19,861 bases of DNA from CAYFQV01 sp964413635. Lineage in GTDB: Bacteria; Spirochaetota; Spirochaetia; DSM-27196; PWMO01. The notes under the pieces are model-generated. The model did not search any database. It saw only the letters and a program-made list of their open reading frames with translations, and had not been told where the DNA came from. This document shows positions 7,020 to 16,504 of the stretch, one piece after another. The DNA lies in contig CAYPTH010000057.1 of the NCBI GenBank assembly GCA_964413635.1, positions 1-19,861 of the forward strand. Direction: 5' to 3'. Both the position numbers and the translations under genes were made by a program. Each line of letters begins with the position of its first letter. Within the stretch, counting starts at the first letter, position 1.

Positions 7020-8489
7020 ATGGTACTACCCGAATTCGACACACCCGACTGGGTGAAAGACGCAGTCTTCTATCAGATTTTCCCGGACCGCTTCGCCCGG
7101 GGAAGCGACACCGATCCTTTGCCGGGCATTACGTTCAAGGAGTGGGGTGCGCCTCCGGGCGAGCAGGGCTTTCAGGGTGGTGACCTGGACGGCATTCGCG
7201 AGCACCTCGACTATCTTCAGGAGCTCGGCGTTACGGCCCTCTACCTCAATCCGATCTTCGCCTCCGCGGCCAACCACCGTTACCACACCTTTGATTACTA
7301 TCAGGTGGACCCGCTCCTCGGCGGAAACGCCGCGCTCCGTCGGCTTATCGACGCGCTCCACGAGCGGGACATGCACATCGTCCTAGACGGAGTCTTCAAC
7401 CACGCGAGCCGCGGCTTTTGGCCCTTTCACCACGTCCTGGAAAACGGTGAGGACTCGCCCTACATCGACTGGTTCATCATCAAGGACTGGCCGCTCCGGC
7501 CATACGTGAATGACAAGCGGCACCACCACAACTACGAGGCGTGGTGGGATCTGCCCGCCCTCCCGAAGCTCAACACCGAGAATCCCGGTGTTCGCCGGTA
7601 CATCCTGGATGTCGCCCGCTACTGGGTGGAGTTCGGCATTGACGGCTGGCGATTGGATGTCCCTTCAGAGATCGATGACGATGCCTTCTGGCGCGAGTTT
7701 CGGACCGTCGTGAAGGCCGCCAATCCGGACGCCTACATCTGCGGCGAAATCTGGACCGAGGCACGCCGCTGGCTATCCGGAGACCAGTTCGATGCGGTCA
7801 TGAACTATCTCTTCATGGGGCCGATCTTGAGCTTTGCCGGCGCTCACACGCTGCGGCCAGGCTACAAGCGCAACCATCTGGCCTTGAATCCCCTCACCGG
7901 CGAGGGCTTTCGGCGTTCGATCGAGAACGCCATGGCGCTCTACCCGTGGTCGGTGAATCTGGTGCAGCTAAACCTGATTGACAGCCACGATACCGCCCGG
8001 GCGCGGTGGATCATGGGAGAAGACGTCGACGCCTTACGGCTGGCGGCCATCCTACAGATGACACTTCCCGGCGCGCCGTGCATCTACTACGGCGACGAGA
8101 TCGGTATGACCGGCGGAGACGACCCAGAGTGCCGGGCCGCCTTCCCTTGGCACGACGGGGAACGCTGGGACCGCGACCTCCTGGCGTACTACCAGGTCGC
8201 AGCCCGCCTCCGGCGAGAGACGCCCCAACTGCGTCGCGGTGACTATCGCGCCCTGTCGGCGTCCGAGTCACTCTTTGCCTTCGAGCGCTCAACTGAAGAG
8301 GGTACTGCCGTCGTATGTGTGAACGTCGGGCTCTCCGAAACGGCCTTCGAGCTCGACCTCTCCGGGGGTGTGCGTCGCGATCTGGTTGAGGTGTGGCCCG
8401 TCGCGGATGATGCACCGGCGCGCTACGAGGGCTCGCCCTTCGTGGTACCGGTTCCCGCGCGATCGGCCAAAGTGCTGGTGACCGCCTAG
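7020..8489 (+). CDS. GH13 alpha-glucan hydrolase (cyclomaltodextrinase/neopullulanase-like)
   Basis: 489 aa. The four conserved GH13 regions are clear: DGVFNH (123-128), GWRLDV with Arg211 and nucleophile Asp213, GEIW with acid/base Glu243, and LIDSHD with His323/Asp324. FYQIFPDRF near the N-terminus and YEAWWDLPALPKLNT (172-186) are typical of the neopullulanase/cyclomaltodextrinase branch, which cleaves alpha-1,4 (and some alpha-1,6) bonds of maltodextrins. The beta-sandwich N-domain (CBM34) usual in that branch is absent: the catalytic barrel starts almost at residue 10. A short beta domain closes the C-terminus (about 400-489). No signal peptide is seen, so it is probably cytoplasmic. No maltose transporter is adjacent. 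It is convergent with the CNNM gene at 16 bp. Confidence 0.92.
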   Translation: MVLPEFDTPDWVKDAVFYQIFPDRFARGSDTDPLPGITFKEWGAPPGEQGFQGGDLDGIREHLDYLQELGVTALYLNPIFASAANHRYHTFDYYQVDPLLGGNAALRRLIDALHERDMHIVLDGVFNHASRGFWPFHHVLENGEDSPYIDWFIIKDWPLRPYVNDKRHHHNYEAWWDLPALPKLNTENPGVRRYILDVARYWVEFGIDGWRLDVPSEIDDDAFWREFRTVVKAANPDAYICGEIWTEARRWLSGDQFDAVMNYLFMGPILSFAGAHTLRPGYKRNHLALNPLTGEGFRRSIENAMALYPWSVNLVQLNLIDSHDTARARWIMGEDVDALRLAAILQMTLPGAPCIYYGDEIGMTGGDDPECRAAFPWHDGERWDRDLLAYYQVAARLRRETPQLRRGDYRALSASESLFAFERSTEEGTAVVCVNVGLSETAFELDLSGGVRRDLVEVWPVADDAPARYEGSPFVVPVPARSAKVLVTA

Positions 8490-8505
8490 ACTGGCGAGCT
8501 CTCAT

Positions 8506-9747
8506 TTACTCCGCGCTATGGAACAAGACGCGGACCACTCGGCTATGGCTCACAACCTCAATGGTGAACACCCCTTCGCTCGTCTCGAAGTGCTCCCCGG
8601 CGTCGGGAATGCGGCCCATCTGCTCGGTAATGTAGCCACCGATGGTCTGTGCGTCCCCTTCGCTCGGGAACTCCGTGTCCAGGTGGTCGTTTACGACGTA
8701 GATCGGCGTGTCGCCAAGAATGGTGTACTCGCCCTCATCGACAGCCATGACCTTCTCGGTCTCTTCGATTTCTCCCTCGTCGTAGAGCTCGCCGAGAAAC
8801 TCCTCAACGAGGTCCTCCATGGTTACGAGACCGGAGACCCCGCCGTATTCATCCAATACAATTGCCATATTCACGTGTTCCCGGCGCAGCTGGGTCAGGA
8901 CCTCTTGGAACGTGCGAGTCTCGGGGACGTACATCGGTTGTATCATGAGCCGGCTGAGAGGCACTTCGGCTTGCTTCTCCGTCACCGCCTTAGCCACGTC
9001 CTTCAACAGGGCAACGCCGACAATACGCTCGGGGTCCTCGTCGTATACCGGAACGCGGGAGTAGCCGGACTCGAGCATGGCCGGCAGGGCATCGGCGGCG
9101 CGCTCCCGCTTCTCCATGCTGAAGATCTTGGTCCGATGCGTCATGATTGCGCCGACGCGTACCCCGGTGGCGCGGAAGACGTTCTTCACAATCGAGGTGT
9201 CGAGCTGGTCGAGGAGTCCGGTGCTGCCGGCGTAGCGCACCAAATGCTGAAGCCCTTCCCGGGTCAGCGTCTGCCGGCTGCCCCTGCCGGTGAGTCTGGT
9301 GAGGGCGTTGCTCACCAGACGAATGAGCCAGATGACCGGGGCAAAGACAATGGAGAATGCGCGCAGGAAGCGCGACATGCGCAGCGTAACGAACTCGTTG
9401 TGCAGGATGCCGATCTGTTTCGGCGTAACCTCTCCAATGACGAGGACCAGGATGGTGAGGATGATGGTCGAAACCGTGAGCCAGGTTTCGCCGAAGAGGC
9501 GTATCGTCAGGGCGGAGACGAGGGCGGAGGCCGCAAGGTTCGCCAAGTTGTTGCCAATGGTGATGGTGGTGAGCACGACGTCCAGCTCGTCGTAGAGCTT
9601 GGCCGTGAGCTTTCCGCGGGCGCCGTGACGGCGTCGAAGGCGCTCGAGTTGGTCGACCGACAGGGATGTGAATGCGACCTCCGTTCCCGAAAAGGAACCG
9701 GAGATCAGGAGCAAGAGGAAGACGATGCTTATTTCAAGCACGGGCAC
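8506..9747 (-). CDS. CNNM/CorC (HlyC)-family membrane protein with CBS pair
   Basis: 413 aa. The N-terminal DUF21 (CNNM) membrane domain covers about 1-180, with GSFSGTEVAFTSLS, TTITIGNNLANLAAS and VIGEVTPKQIG, a canonical set. A CBS pair follows (about 200-325), containing MTHRTKIFSM, YSRVPVYDEDPERIVGVALLKD and the typical IVLDEYGGVSGLVTMEDLVEE. A CorC_HlyC domain (about 335-413) ends the protein. Homologues act in magnesium or divalent-cation efflux and homeostasis, and the old hemolysin label is misleading. The start is a GTG (9747). A strong TTGAAG-N17-TATAAT promoter lies 35-63 nt upstream. The protein is full length with no missing domain. Confidence 0.93.
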   Translation of the reverse strand: MPVLEISIVFLLLLISGSFSGTEVAFTSLSVDQLERLRRRHGARGKLTAKLYDELDVVLTTITIGNNLANLAASALVSALTIRLFGETWLTVSTIILTILVLVIGEVTPKQIGILHNEFVTLRMSRFLRAFSIVFAPVIWLIRLVSNALTRLTGRGSRQTLTREGLQHLVRYAGSTGLLDQLDTSIVKNVFRATGVRVGAIMTHRTKIFSMEKRERAADALPAMLESGYSRVPVYDEDPERIVGVALLKDVAKAVTEKQAEVPLSRLMIQPMYVPETRTFQEVLTQLRREHVNMAIVLDEYGGVSGLVTMEDLVEEFLGELYDEGEIEETEKVMAVDEGEYTILGDTPIYVVNDHLDTEFPSEGDAQTIGGYITEQMGRIPDAGEHFETSEGVFTIEVVSHSRVVRVLFHSAE

Positions 9748-9781
9748 CCATTCTCATGCGATTTGTCTGTGCGACATCGGT

Positions 9782-9810
9782 ATTATAGTGAGCCGGCACG
9801 GCTGCTTCAA
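9782..9810 (-). promoter_or_regulatory. Sigma70-type promoter for the CNNM gene
   Basis: Minus strand: TTGAAG (9805-9810), a 17-nt spacer and a perfect TATAAT (9782-9787). The GTG start at 9747 is 34 nt below the -10, so this gene should have a leader of roughly 27 nt. It lies in the 94-bp space after the phosphodiesterase gene, so the CNNM gene can be transcribed independently. Confidence 0.6.
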
Positions 9811-9841
9811 GGAATCCACGGTGAAGAGACTCTCGCCTTCA

Positions 9842-10333
9842 TTACGCAATCTCAATTACTTCGAGTGAGGCCGATGGGAGCTCGAGGACCGCGTATGAAC
9901 GTGACTGCCACTTAATCCCTCCAAGGGCGCCGGGGTTGATTACCCGGGTGGAGCCGACCATCTCGTCGCGGCGCGTGTGGGTGTGTCCGTGGAGGACAAT
10001 GTCGTAACGACCGGATTCGGTAAGCTCGTGAAGCTTCCGCGTGTGGCCGTGGCAGAGGGCAAGGCTCACGCCCTGAACGGATAGCTCGTGCCACTCCGCG
10101 AGGCGTCCCTCCCCGAACAGCGAGGCCACCTCCGCCCCGAGGGCGTCCCGGTCTCGGTCGGCGTTTCCGTAGACGAAGTAGGCATCGAATCCGTCGAAGA
10201 GGCGCACGACCTTCGGCGTAGTCACATCGCCGAGGTGGAACACCGTGGTGATACCGCGGTCGTGAAACGTCGCAAGGGCCTGCTGCGGCCGCTTCGTGTT
10301 GCGGTGTGTGTCCGACACTATCCCGATAGTCAT
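9842..10333 (-). CDS. YfcE/MJ0936-family metallophosphoesterase
   Basis: 163 aa, the usual size for the family. The two-metal site is complete: D8-x-H10 (SDTHR), GDV with Asp36, GNAD with Asn57, His95 in CHGHT, and GHTHT with His117/His119. Such enzymes hydrolyse phosphodiesters (for example bis-pNPP in vitro); the physiological substrate is generally unknown. Start: ATG 10333 with AAGGAGAAGG just upstream. It is divergent from the DUF427 gene across 62 bp, and co-directional with the CNNM gene, which has its own promoter. Confidence 0.93.
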   Translation of the reverse strand: MTIGIVSDTHRNTKRPQQALATFHDRGITTVFHLGDVTTPKVVRLFDGFDAYFVYGNADRDRDALGAEVASLFGEGRLAEWHELSVQGVSLALCHGHTRKLHELTESGRYDIVLHGHTHTRRDEMVGSTRVINPGALGGIKWQSRSYAVLELPSASLEVIEIA

Positions 10334-10345
10334 GAGCCTTCTCCT

Positions 10346-10374
10346 TTGCGTACGTCTCGGAAGACGCCTATCTT
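10346..10374 (+). promoter_or_regulatory. Candidate promoter for the DUF427 gene
   Basis: TTGCGT (10346-10351), a 17-nt spacer and TATCTT (10369-10374). A second -10-like TATAGT overlaps at 10374-10379. The AGGAGG ribosome site 5 nt before the ATG at 10396 shows a conventional, if short, leader. The region also contains minus-strand signals for the divergent phosphodiesterase gene. Confidence 0.35.
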
Positions 10375-10395
10375 ATAGTGTAACAGGAGGTTTGC

Positions 10396-11154
10396 ATGGC
10401 CATACATACGCCCCGGGTCTTTGCCCCGACGGGAACGCGAATCCGCGCCTATCTCGGTGAGACCCTAATAGCCGACAGCGCCGATGCCGCGCTCCTGCGC
10501 GACTCTCCCTTTACGTTGGTGTACGGCTTCCCGGAGGCCGATATTGCCGACGGCGTCCTCGAGCCCTCCGACCGAACCGAGCAGTCCGAGTCACGGGGCT
10601 TCGAGGTCTTCTGGCATATTCTCGGCACGGGACGTCGAGCCGAGAACGCCGCCTTCGCCTACACCGAAGACACGAGTGACTACCCCGACATGCGCGGCTA
10701 CGTCTTCGTTGACTTTGGATCAATGGATAGATGGCTGGAGGAGGACGAGGGACTGATCGGTCATCCCCGCGATCCCTACACGCGAATCGATGTCCGGCAG
10801 AGCTCCCGCCACGTCCGGGCTGCGGTAGATGGCGTTGTTGTCGCCGACTCCTCGCGGCCGCGGCTCCTCCTCGAGACGGGACTCCCGGTGCGGTACTACG
10901 TCCCCTATGACGATGTAAACTGGGACGCCCTTATCGAGAGCGACACGACCACGGTGTGTCCCTACAAGGGTCGCTCCCGGTATTGGTCGGTACAGGCCGG
11001 TGGTGAGCTCCACCAGGATCTGGTCTGGGCATATCCCGAGCCCCTTCAAGACGCCGCGTTGGTCGAGGGCTGTGCCTGCTTCTACCATGAGAAGATGGCG
11101 GTCACCGTGGACGGTGAGGAGCAGACGCGCCCACCTCGGTTCTTCTCGAAGTAG
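10396..11154 (+). CDS. DUF427 family protein, tandem domains
   Basis: 252 aa. The C-terminal half (about 136-252) is a textbook DUF427 domain: RPRLLLETGLPVRYYVPYDD (154-173), SDTTTVCPYKGRSRYWSV (182-199), DLVWAYPEPL and VEGCACFYHEK. The N-terminal half (about 14-115) repeats the same plan in diverged form: RIRAYLGETLIADSADAALL, FTLVYGFPEADI, then GFEVFWHILGT. It has lost the CPYKG segment. This two-copy arrangement is common in the family. The proteins are predicted cytoplasmic beta-rich folds of unknown activity. Start: ATG with AGGAGG at ideal spacing. It is followed after 13 nt by the small metallopeptidase-like gene, probably in one transcript. Confidence 0.9.
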   Translation: MAIHTPRVFAPTGTRIRAYLGETLIADSADAALLRDSPFTLVYGFPEADIADGVLEPSDRTEQSESRGFEVFWHILGTGRRAENAAFAYTEDTSDYPDMRGYVFVDFGSMDRWLEEDEGLIGHPRDPYTRIDVRQSSRHVRAAVDGVVVADSSRPRLLLETGLPVRYYVPYDDVNWDALIESDTTTVCPYKGRSRYWSVQAGGELHQDLVWAYPEPLQDAALVEGCACFYHEKMAVTVDGEEQTRPPRFFSK

Positions 11155-11167
11155 CCGGGGATCCTCC

Positions 11168-11626
11168 GTGAGCCCCCCGGTCATGCTCCTGCGCTGGATC
11201 TGGCAACTCCCCCAGCACCTACTGGCGCTTTTGTTCCTCCTGGCATTGCGCCTTCTCTCACGGGAGGGGAGTGCCCGTCCCGTCCGATACATCGATGCCT
11301 GGGTGACCTTCATCCCCGGCCGAGCGGGGGTCGCCTTGGGCCAGTTCATCTTCGTGTCACGGCACGCCCACTCCGGTCGCCTTCACGGAGGCGACCGTCT
11401 CCTCCGCCACGAGTACGGTCACACGCGACAGTCGCTCCTTCTCGGCTGGCTCTACCTGCCCCTGGTCGGCCTGCCCTCGATCACGCAAGCTCTGTATTGC
11501 CGTTTCGCCGCGCGCCGCGGAAACCCCGCCCCGGGACGGCGCTACTATCAACGCTACCCTGAGGCGTGGGCCGACCGGCTCGGCGGGGTGGTTCGCCCTC
11601 GCTGGTCGTTCCGCAAGGGCTCGTGA
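11168..11626 (+). CDS. Small membrane-associated protein with HExxH...ExxAD metallopeptidase-like motifs
   Basis: 152 aa from the GTG at 11168; an ATG at 11183 is the alternative. The same frame is open further upstream, but that part overlaps the DUF427 gene out of frame. A hydrophobic segment (about 9-30) is followed by a basic region, the motif RHEYGHTRQS with HEYGH at 81-85, the hydrophobic LLLGWLYLPLVGLPSI (90-105) and YPEAWADRLGG with Glu132. HExxH plus a downstream ExxxD element is how gluzincin-type zinc peptidases bind metal, and I recall uncharacterised small proteins with HEYGH..QS..GPLYLPVIGLPS in other bacteria. It is much shorter than known peptidases, so catalysis is inference. 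It sits between the DUF427 and flavin-reductase genes on the same strand. Confidence 0.7.
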   Translation: MSPPVMLLRWIWQLPQHLLALLFLLALRLLSREGSARPVRYIDAWVTFIPGRAGVALGQFIFVSRHAHSGRLHGGDRLLRHEYGHTRQSLLLGWLYLPLVGLPSITQALYCRFAARRGNPAPGRRYYQRYPEAWADRLGGVVRPRWSFRKGS

Positions 11627-11628
11627 GC

Positions 11629-11637
11629 TGCTACACT
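11629..11637 (+). promoter_or_regulatory. Extended -10 element TGCTACACT before the flavin reductase gene
   Basis: TGC plus TACACT (11632-11637) lies 7 nt before the ATG at 11645 and just after the stop of the previous gene (11624-11626). There is no ribosome site between. The nonamer is identical to that upstream of the DUF998-like gene. A TTCCGC at 11609-11614 has the right 17-nt spacing but is a poor -35. Confidence 0.35.
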
Positions 11638-11644
11638 CGATGAC

Positions 11645-12007
11645 ATGCAACAGGAAGTCTCTTTCTCCAAAGCCTTGAAGAAGAGAATGCCCGTCGAAAC
11701 ATTCATCGTTCTCGCTCGGGATGAGAACGGCACGGACAACCCCATTACGGTCAACTGGGTCATGCGCACGTCCATTCAGCCGGCGCTCATGGCGGTTTCG
11801 ACTGCCCACTCACGTTACTCTCACGGCGTCATCCGCCAAGCGGGTTCCTTTGTGATTGCCGCTCCCAGCCTGGAGATGGAGGAGGAGACCCGCTTCTTTG
11901 GGACCGTTTCAGGGCGCGACCGTGCCCTCCCCGCTTCGTGTCTTCTCGTCCTCAGTGCAGTGTGTGCCCCAAGACGCGCAGCCAGTTCTCGTGGGAGATC
12001 TTGTTGA
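11645..12007 (+). pseudogene. Flavin reductase-like protein, 3'-truncated
   Basis: The open frame gives 120 aa. The first 92 or so follow the N-terminal half of the flavin-reductase-like (FMN-binding split-barrel) family: PVETFIVLARDENGTDNPITVNWVM (16-40), a substrate-loop segment PALMAVSTAHSRYSHGVIRQAGSFVIAAPS (46-75) and ETRFFGTVSGRDR (81-93). Full-length relatives are about 170-200 aa. After GRDR the sequence turns into an unrelated Ala/Ser/Arg-rich tail (LPASCLLVLSAVCAPRR) that lies antisense to the M19 dipeptidase. None of the three forward frames past 11920 restores the family. The last 56 bp overlap the dipeptidase gene. It is probably a broken gene made by a deletion or rearrangement near 11920-11951, or an assembly misjoin; a functional short form is less likely. 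Confidence 0.7.
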
Positions 12008-12983
12008 TCTCCGCCGTTGAATAGCCCCATTCCCCCAAGGCTTCGGGGAGTTTCTGCAAGCCGCGCACCGACCCGATCTCCTTGGGAATCATGACGCCGT
12101 CGAAGTCGGACCCCAGGCCGATTCGATCAATGCCGATGCGCTCGGCCAAGTACTCTATGTGGTCGCGGAATGCCGTCAGCGGGGTGTCCTCTTTGAGCTC
12201 GCCGTCCTCGCGGAGGAAGGGGACGCCGAAGTTCACCCCAACGAGTCCATCGGTGTCGCGAATCGCGGCCAATTGCTCATCCGTCAGATTGCGTGTGCTC
12301 TGCGATATGCCCCAGGCGTTGGAGTGCGACGCAACGACGGGGGCGGATGTAGTCCGCGCGACGTCCCAGAATCCCTTTGCGTTGAGATGAGAGACATCGA
12401 TGAGTATACCGAGCTCGTTGCACCGGGCGACCAGATTGCGCCCCGCCTTCGTGAGTCCGGGCCCAATGTCGGGGTCCTTCTTGAATCCAAAGGGAACACC
12501 GCAGCCGAAGCGGTTCGTCCTGCTCCAGGTAATGCCGAGAGAGCGCAGCCCGGCTTCGTAGAAGAGGTCCAGGGCGGCAAGGTCGCCGTCGATCGCCTCG
12601 GCCCCCTCCATGTGGCACATGGCCGCCACGGCATTGCCGTGGAGGGCGCGGCGGAGATCCGCGACCGTACGCGCCAGGTAGAGCCGGCCGTGGGCGCGCT
12701 CGATATAGCGGCGCAGTTGGGAAAACATGAGCGCCGCCGCTCGTTGGGCGCGCTCGATAGGAACGCTGCCGGGCGTCGAGAGGTTTTCACCGAATGAGCG
12801 TGGTTTTTTGGTTTCAGCCTGCGCCGGCGGCACAAAGATGGCAAATAGTCCTCCGGCAAAGCCCGAGGCAAGCGCGCCCTCCAGATCGAGATGGTAGGAC
12901 TCGGTGCCCGTGACAAAGTCGTACCGGGCGTTCTCGAAGGCGCGGGCAAGGACATCGTTGTGCCCGTCAATGATTGGAACCAC
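11952..12983 (-). CDS. Membrane dipeptidase-type peptidase (M19 family)
   Basis: 343 aa. All zinc ligands of the renal-dipeptidase family are present at the expected spacing: H8-x-D10 (DGHNDV), Glu126 (HMEGAE), His199 (DVSHLN), His220 (ASHSN) and Asp293 (GSDFDG). These enzymes hydrolyse dipeptides, including D-containing ones. No signal peptide is visible despite the family name, so it is probably cytoplasmic. The start is a GTG at 12983 with GGAG upstream; the stop of the ABC permease lies just 9 nt before it, indicating one operon. The C-terminus (ENWLRVLGHTLH) looks natural. It overlaps the broken flavin reductase on the other strand. Confidence 0.93.
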   Translation of the reverse strand: MVPIIDGHNDVLARAFENARYDFVTGTESYHLDLEGALASGFAGGLFAIFVPPAQAETKKPRSFGENLSTPGSVPIERAQRAAALMFSQLRRYIERAHGRLYLARTVADLRRALHGNAVAAMCHMEGAEAIDGDLAALDLFYEAGLRSLGITWSRTNRFGCGVPFGFKKDPDIGPGLTKAGRNLVARCNELGILIDVSHLNAKGFWDVARTTSAPVVASHSNAWGISQSTRNLTDEQLAAIRDTDGLVGVNFGVPFLREDGELKEDTPLTAFRDHIEYLAERIGIDRIGLGSDFDGVMIPKEIGSVRGLQKLPEALGEWGYSTAEINKISHENWLRVLGHTLH

Positions 12984-12992
12984 GGGCCGCTC

Positions 12993-13802
12993 CTACAGCG
13001 TCGAGATGATCCGCTCCCGGGTGAAACGAGGTGCCACGCGGAAGAGTAACACCAGCGCAATCGCAAGTACCGCCACGGCGGCCAGGACGACGGCGACGGT
13101 GTTGAATGCAATGAGGCCGGTCATCTGTACCACAATCAGGAGGACGAAGGGAATGACCAGCACCCCGGAGATCTGCTGCGCCGCCATGAAGGACTTCGCC
13201 TTTACCGAGACAATCATGGTCACGACCAGGCCCAAAAGCGAAACCGCCGGAGACATCAGCAGGATGGCGGCGATCCACAGCGGCGCTCGGAGGAGGGCGA
13301 AATCCATGATCACGATCGAGGTCACGTTCACGGCAGCGGCGAAGAGCACGAACGAGAGCAGCGAGATTGCCACGGCCGGAATGAAGGCGGCCCCAAGCTT
13401 GCCGACCATGAGCTCACGGTTCGTTATCGGGGTGTAGAGGAGCGTTTCGAGGGTCTTTCGCTCCTTCTCGCCCACCACGGAGTTCGCGGCAATGATGCTC
13501 GACACCATCAACGGTACAACGAGAAAGAGGGGAATGAAGCTGTAGTTCAAGAACACGTAGAGGATTCTGGTGTTCGTCTCGCTAAGGCGGTCGGGAATCT
13601 CGTAGAAGGGGAGAATCCTTTCAATGAGCTCGGCTCCCTGAATCATGTTGACGTCCAGCGTGAGCACAAGGCTCGTAAGGACAATTGGAATGATGACGCA
13701 GAGAAGCACCGGCACAATGATCATTGGCACGGAGACCGAGGAGTTGGCCATAATCTCACCAATGTCTTTCCGACTCACGGCCCACACTCGCGACGGATTC
13801 AT
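12993..13802 (-). CDS. ABC-2 type transporter permease (NatB-like)
   Basis: 269 aa with about six hydrophobic segments. The first (VPMIIVPVLLCVIIPIVLTS) is followed by a roughly 60-residue extracytoplasmic loop, then FIPLFLVVPLMVSSIIAANS and the diagnostic cytoplasmic coupling segment VVGEKERKTLETLLYTPITNREL. That segment is typical of ABC-2 permeases such as NatB and those linked to export. It starts at ATG 13802, which overlaps the TGA of the ATPase gene by 4 bp (13799-13802), a classic translational coupling, with GGGAGG upstream. The substrate is unknown. It would function with the adjacent ATPase as an exporter in the inner membrane. Confidence 0.9.
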   Translation of the reverse strand: MNPSRVWAVSRKDIGEIMANSSVSVPMIIVPVLLCVIIPIVLTSLVLTLDVNMIQGAELIERILPFYEIPDRLSETNTRILYVFLNYSFIPLFLVVPLMVSSIIAANSVVGEKERKTLETLLYTPITNRELMVGKLGAAFIPAVAISLLSFVLFAAAVNVTSIVIMDFALLRAPLWIAAILLMSPAVSLLGLVVTMIVSVKAKSFMAAQQISGVLVIPFVLLIVVQMTGLIAFNTVAVVLAAVAVLAIALVLLFRVAPRFTRERIISTL

Positions 13803-14316
13803 GTCTTTCCCTCCCCAATGTAGCTGAAGTACACCTCTTCGAGAGTGGGGCGCGCCCGCCGGACCTCCCGAAGTGCCGCACCCCTGTCCAATCGGGCGCG
13901 GACAAGGCGTGGGATCTCCGCCTCATCGGCATACTCAACGATCTCGGTAACCTCGGCCCCCTCGGAATCCTCGGTAATGATTCGCAACTCCGGCTTCCGC
14001 GCGAGGGAGGTAAGCAGTTCCTCCGTGGAGCCCGACGCAACGAGGGTTCCCTCCTTGAGGAAGCCGAAGTGGTCGCAGACGCGCTCGGCCAGCGGGAGGT
14101 TGTGCGTGCACAACAGCACCGAGACTTGGCTCTCCTCGGCGAGCTCGCGAATGAGGNNNNNNNNNNNNNNNNNNNNNNNNNNNNNNNNNNNNNNNNNNNN
14201 NNNNNNNNNNNNNNNNNNNNNNNNNNNNNNNNNNNNNNNNNNNNNNNNNNNNNNNNGAGGGCGGTGACCCCGTTGTCAAACCGCTTGGTCAGACCTCGAG
14301 TTTCTACTGCGTTCAT
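13799..14316 (-). CDS. ABC transporter ATP-binding protein, interrupted by assembly gap
   Basis: The two ends of one gene are visible. The N-terminus MNAVETRGLTKRFDNGVTAL (ATG 14316, with AAGGGA upstream) is the A-loop region of an ABC ATPase. The C-terminal part from 14156 down reads LIRELAEESQVSVLLCTHN, carrying the H-loop His, then RVCDHFGFLKEGTLVASGSTEEL and a roughly 70-residue tail ending in TLEEVYFSYIGEGKT. Walker A, Q-loop, signature and Walker B fall in the N run. The ends are not in the same frame across 100 N, and about 160 residues are missing, so the N run is a placeholder and the gene is probably intact in the organism. It resembles NatA/CcmA-type exporters and overlaps the permease start by 4 bp. 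Confidence 0.88.
14157..14256. other. Assembly gap, exactly 100 N
   Basis: A run of 100 N inside the ABC ATPase gene. The round number and the frame mismatch of the flanking coding parts show it is a conventional placeholder. From the usual ABC ATPase layout the true gap should be close to 0.45-0.5 kb. Confidence 0.97.
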
Positions 14317-14354
14317 GGAGTGTCCCTTTGGGTGTGTACTCTTGACGGCGGATA

Positions 14355-16424
<2,070 letters not shown>

Positions 16425-16432
16425 TGATCGTG

Positions 16433-16462
16433 ATGCTACCGGGGAGGATTCGGCGCTGTCAA
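16433..16462 (-). promoter_or_regulatory. nadE promoter, near-leaderless
   Basis: Minus strand: consensus TTGACA (16457-16462), an 18-nt spacer and TAGCAT (16433-16438). The GTG start follows after 8 nt without a ribosome site. Its -35 lies 2 nt from the -35 of the divergent isomerase promoter. Confidence 0.52.
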
Positions 16463-16464
16463 GC

Positions 16465-16494
16465 TTGCCCGCAAAGACGAGTCGGGTCTATAGT
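16465..16494 (+). promoter_or_regulatory. Promoter of the isomerase-like gene, near-leaderless
   Basis: TTGCCC (16465-16470), an 18-nt spacer and TATAGT (16489-16494), then 10 nt to the ATG at 16505. It supports 16505 rather than the in-frame ATG at 16430, which would place the nadE promoter inside the coding region. Confidence 0.5.
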
Positions 16495-16504
16495 GGCGGG
16501 TATC

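Noticed and set aside
8518..9915. A 465-codon open frame on the plus strand opposite the CNNM gene
   Set aside because: Its composition is that of an antisense shadow in GC-rich DNA. The minus strand encodes complete DUF21, CBS and CorC_HlyC domains.
11000..11167. 5' extension of the HEYGH protein into the DUF427 gene
   Set aside because: The extra 56 residues are Ser/Arg/Trp-rich out-of-frame DUF427 sequence; GTG 11168 or ATG 11183 fits better.
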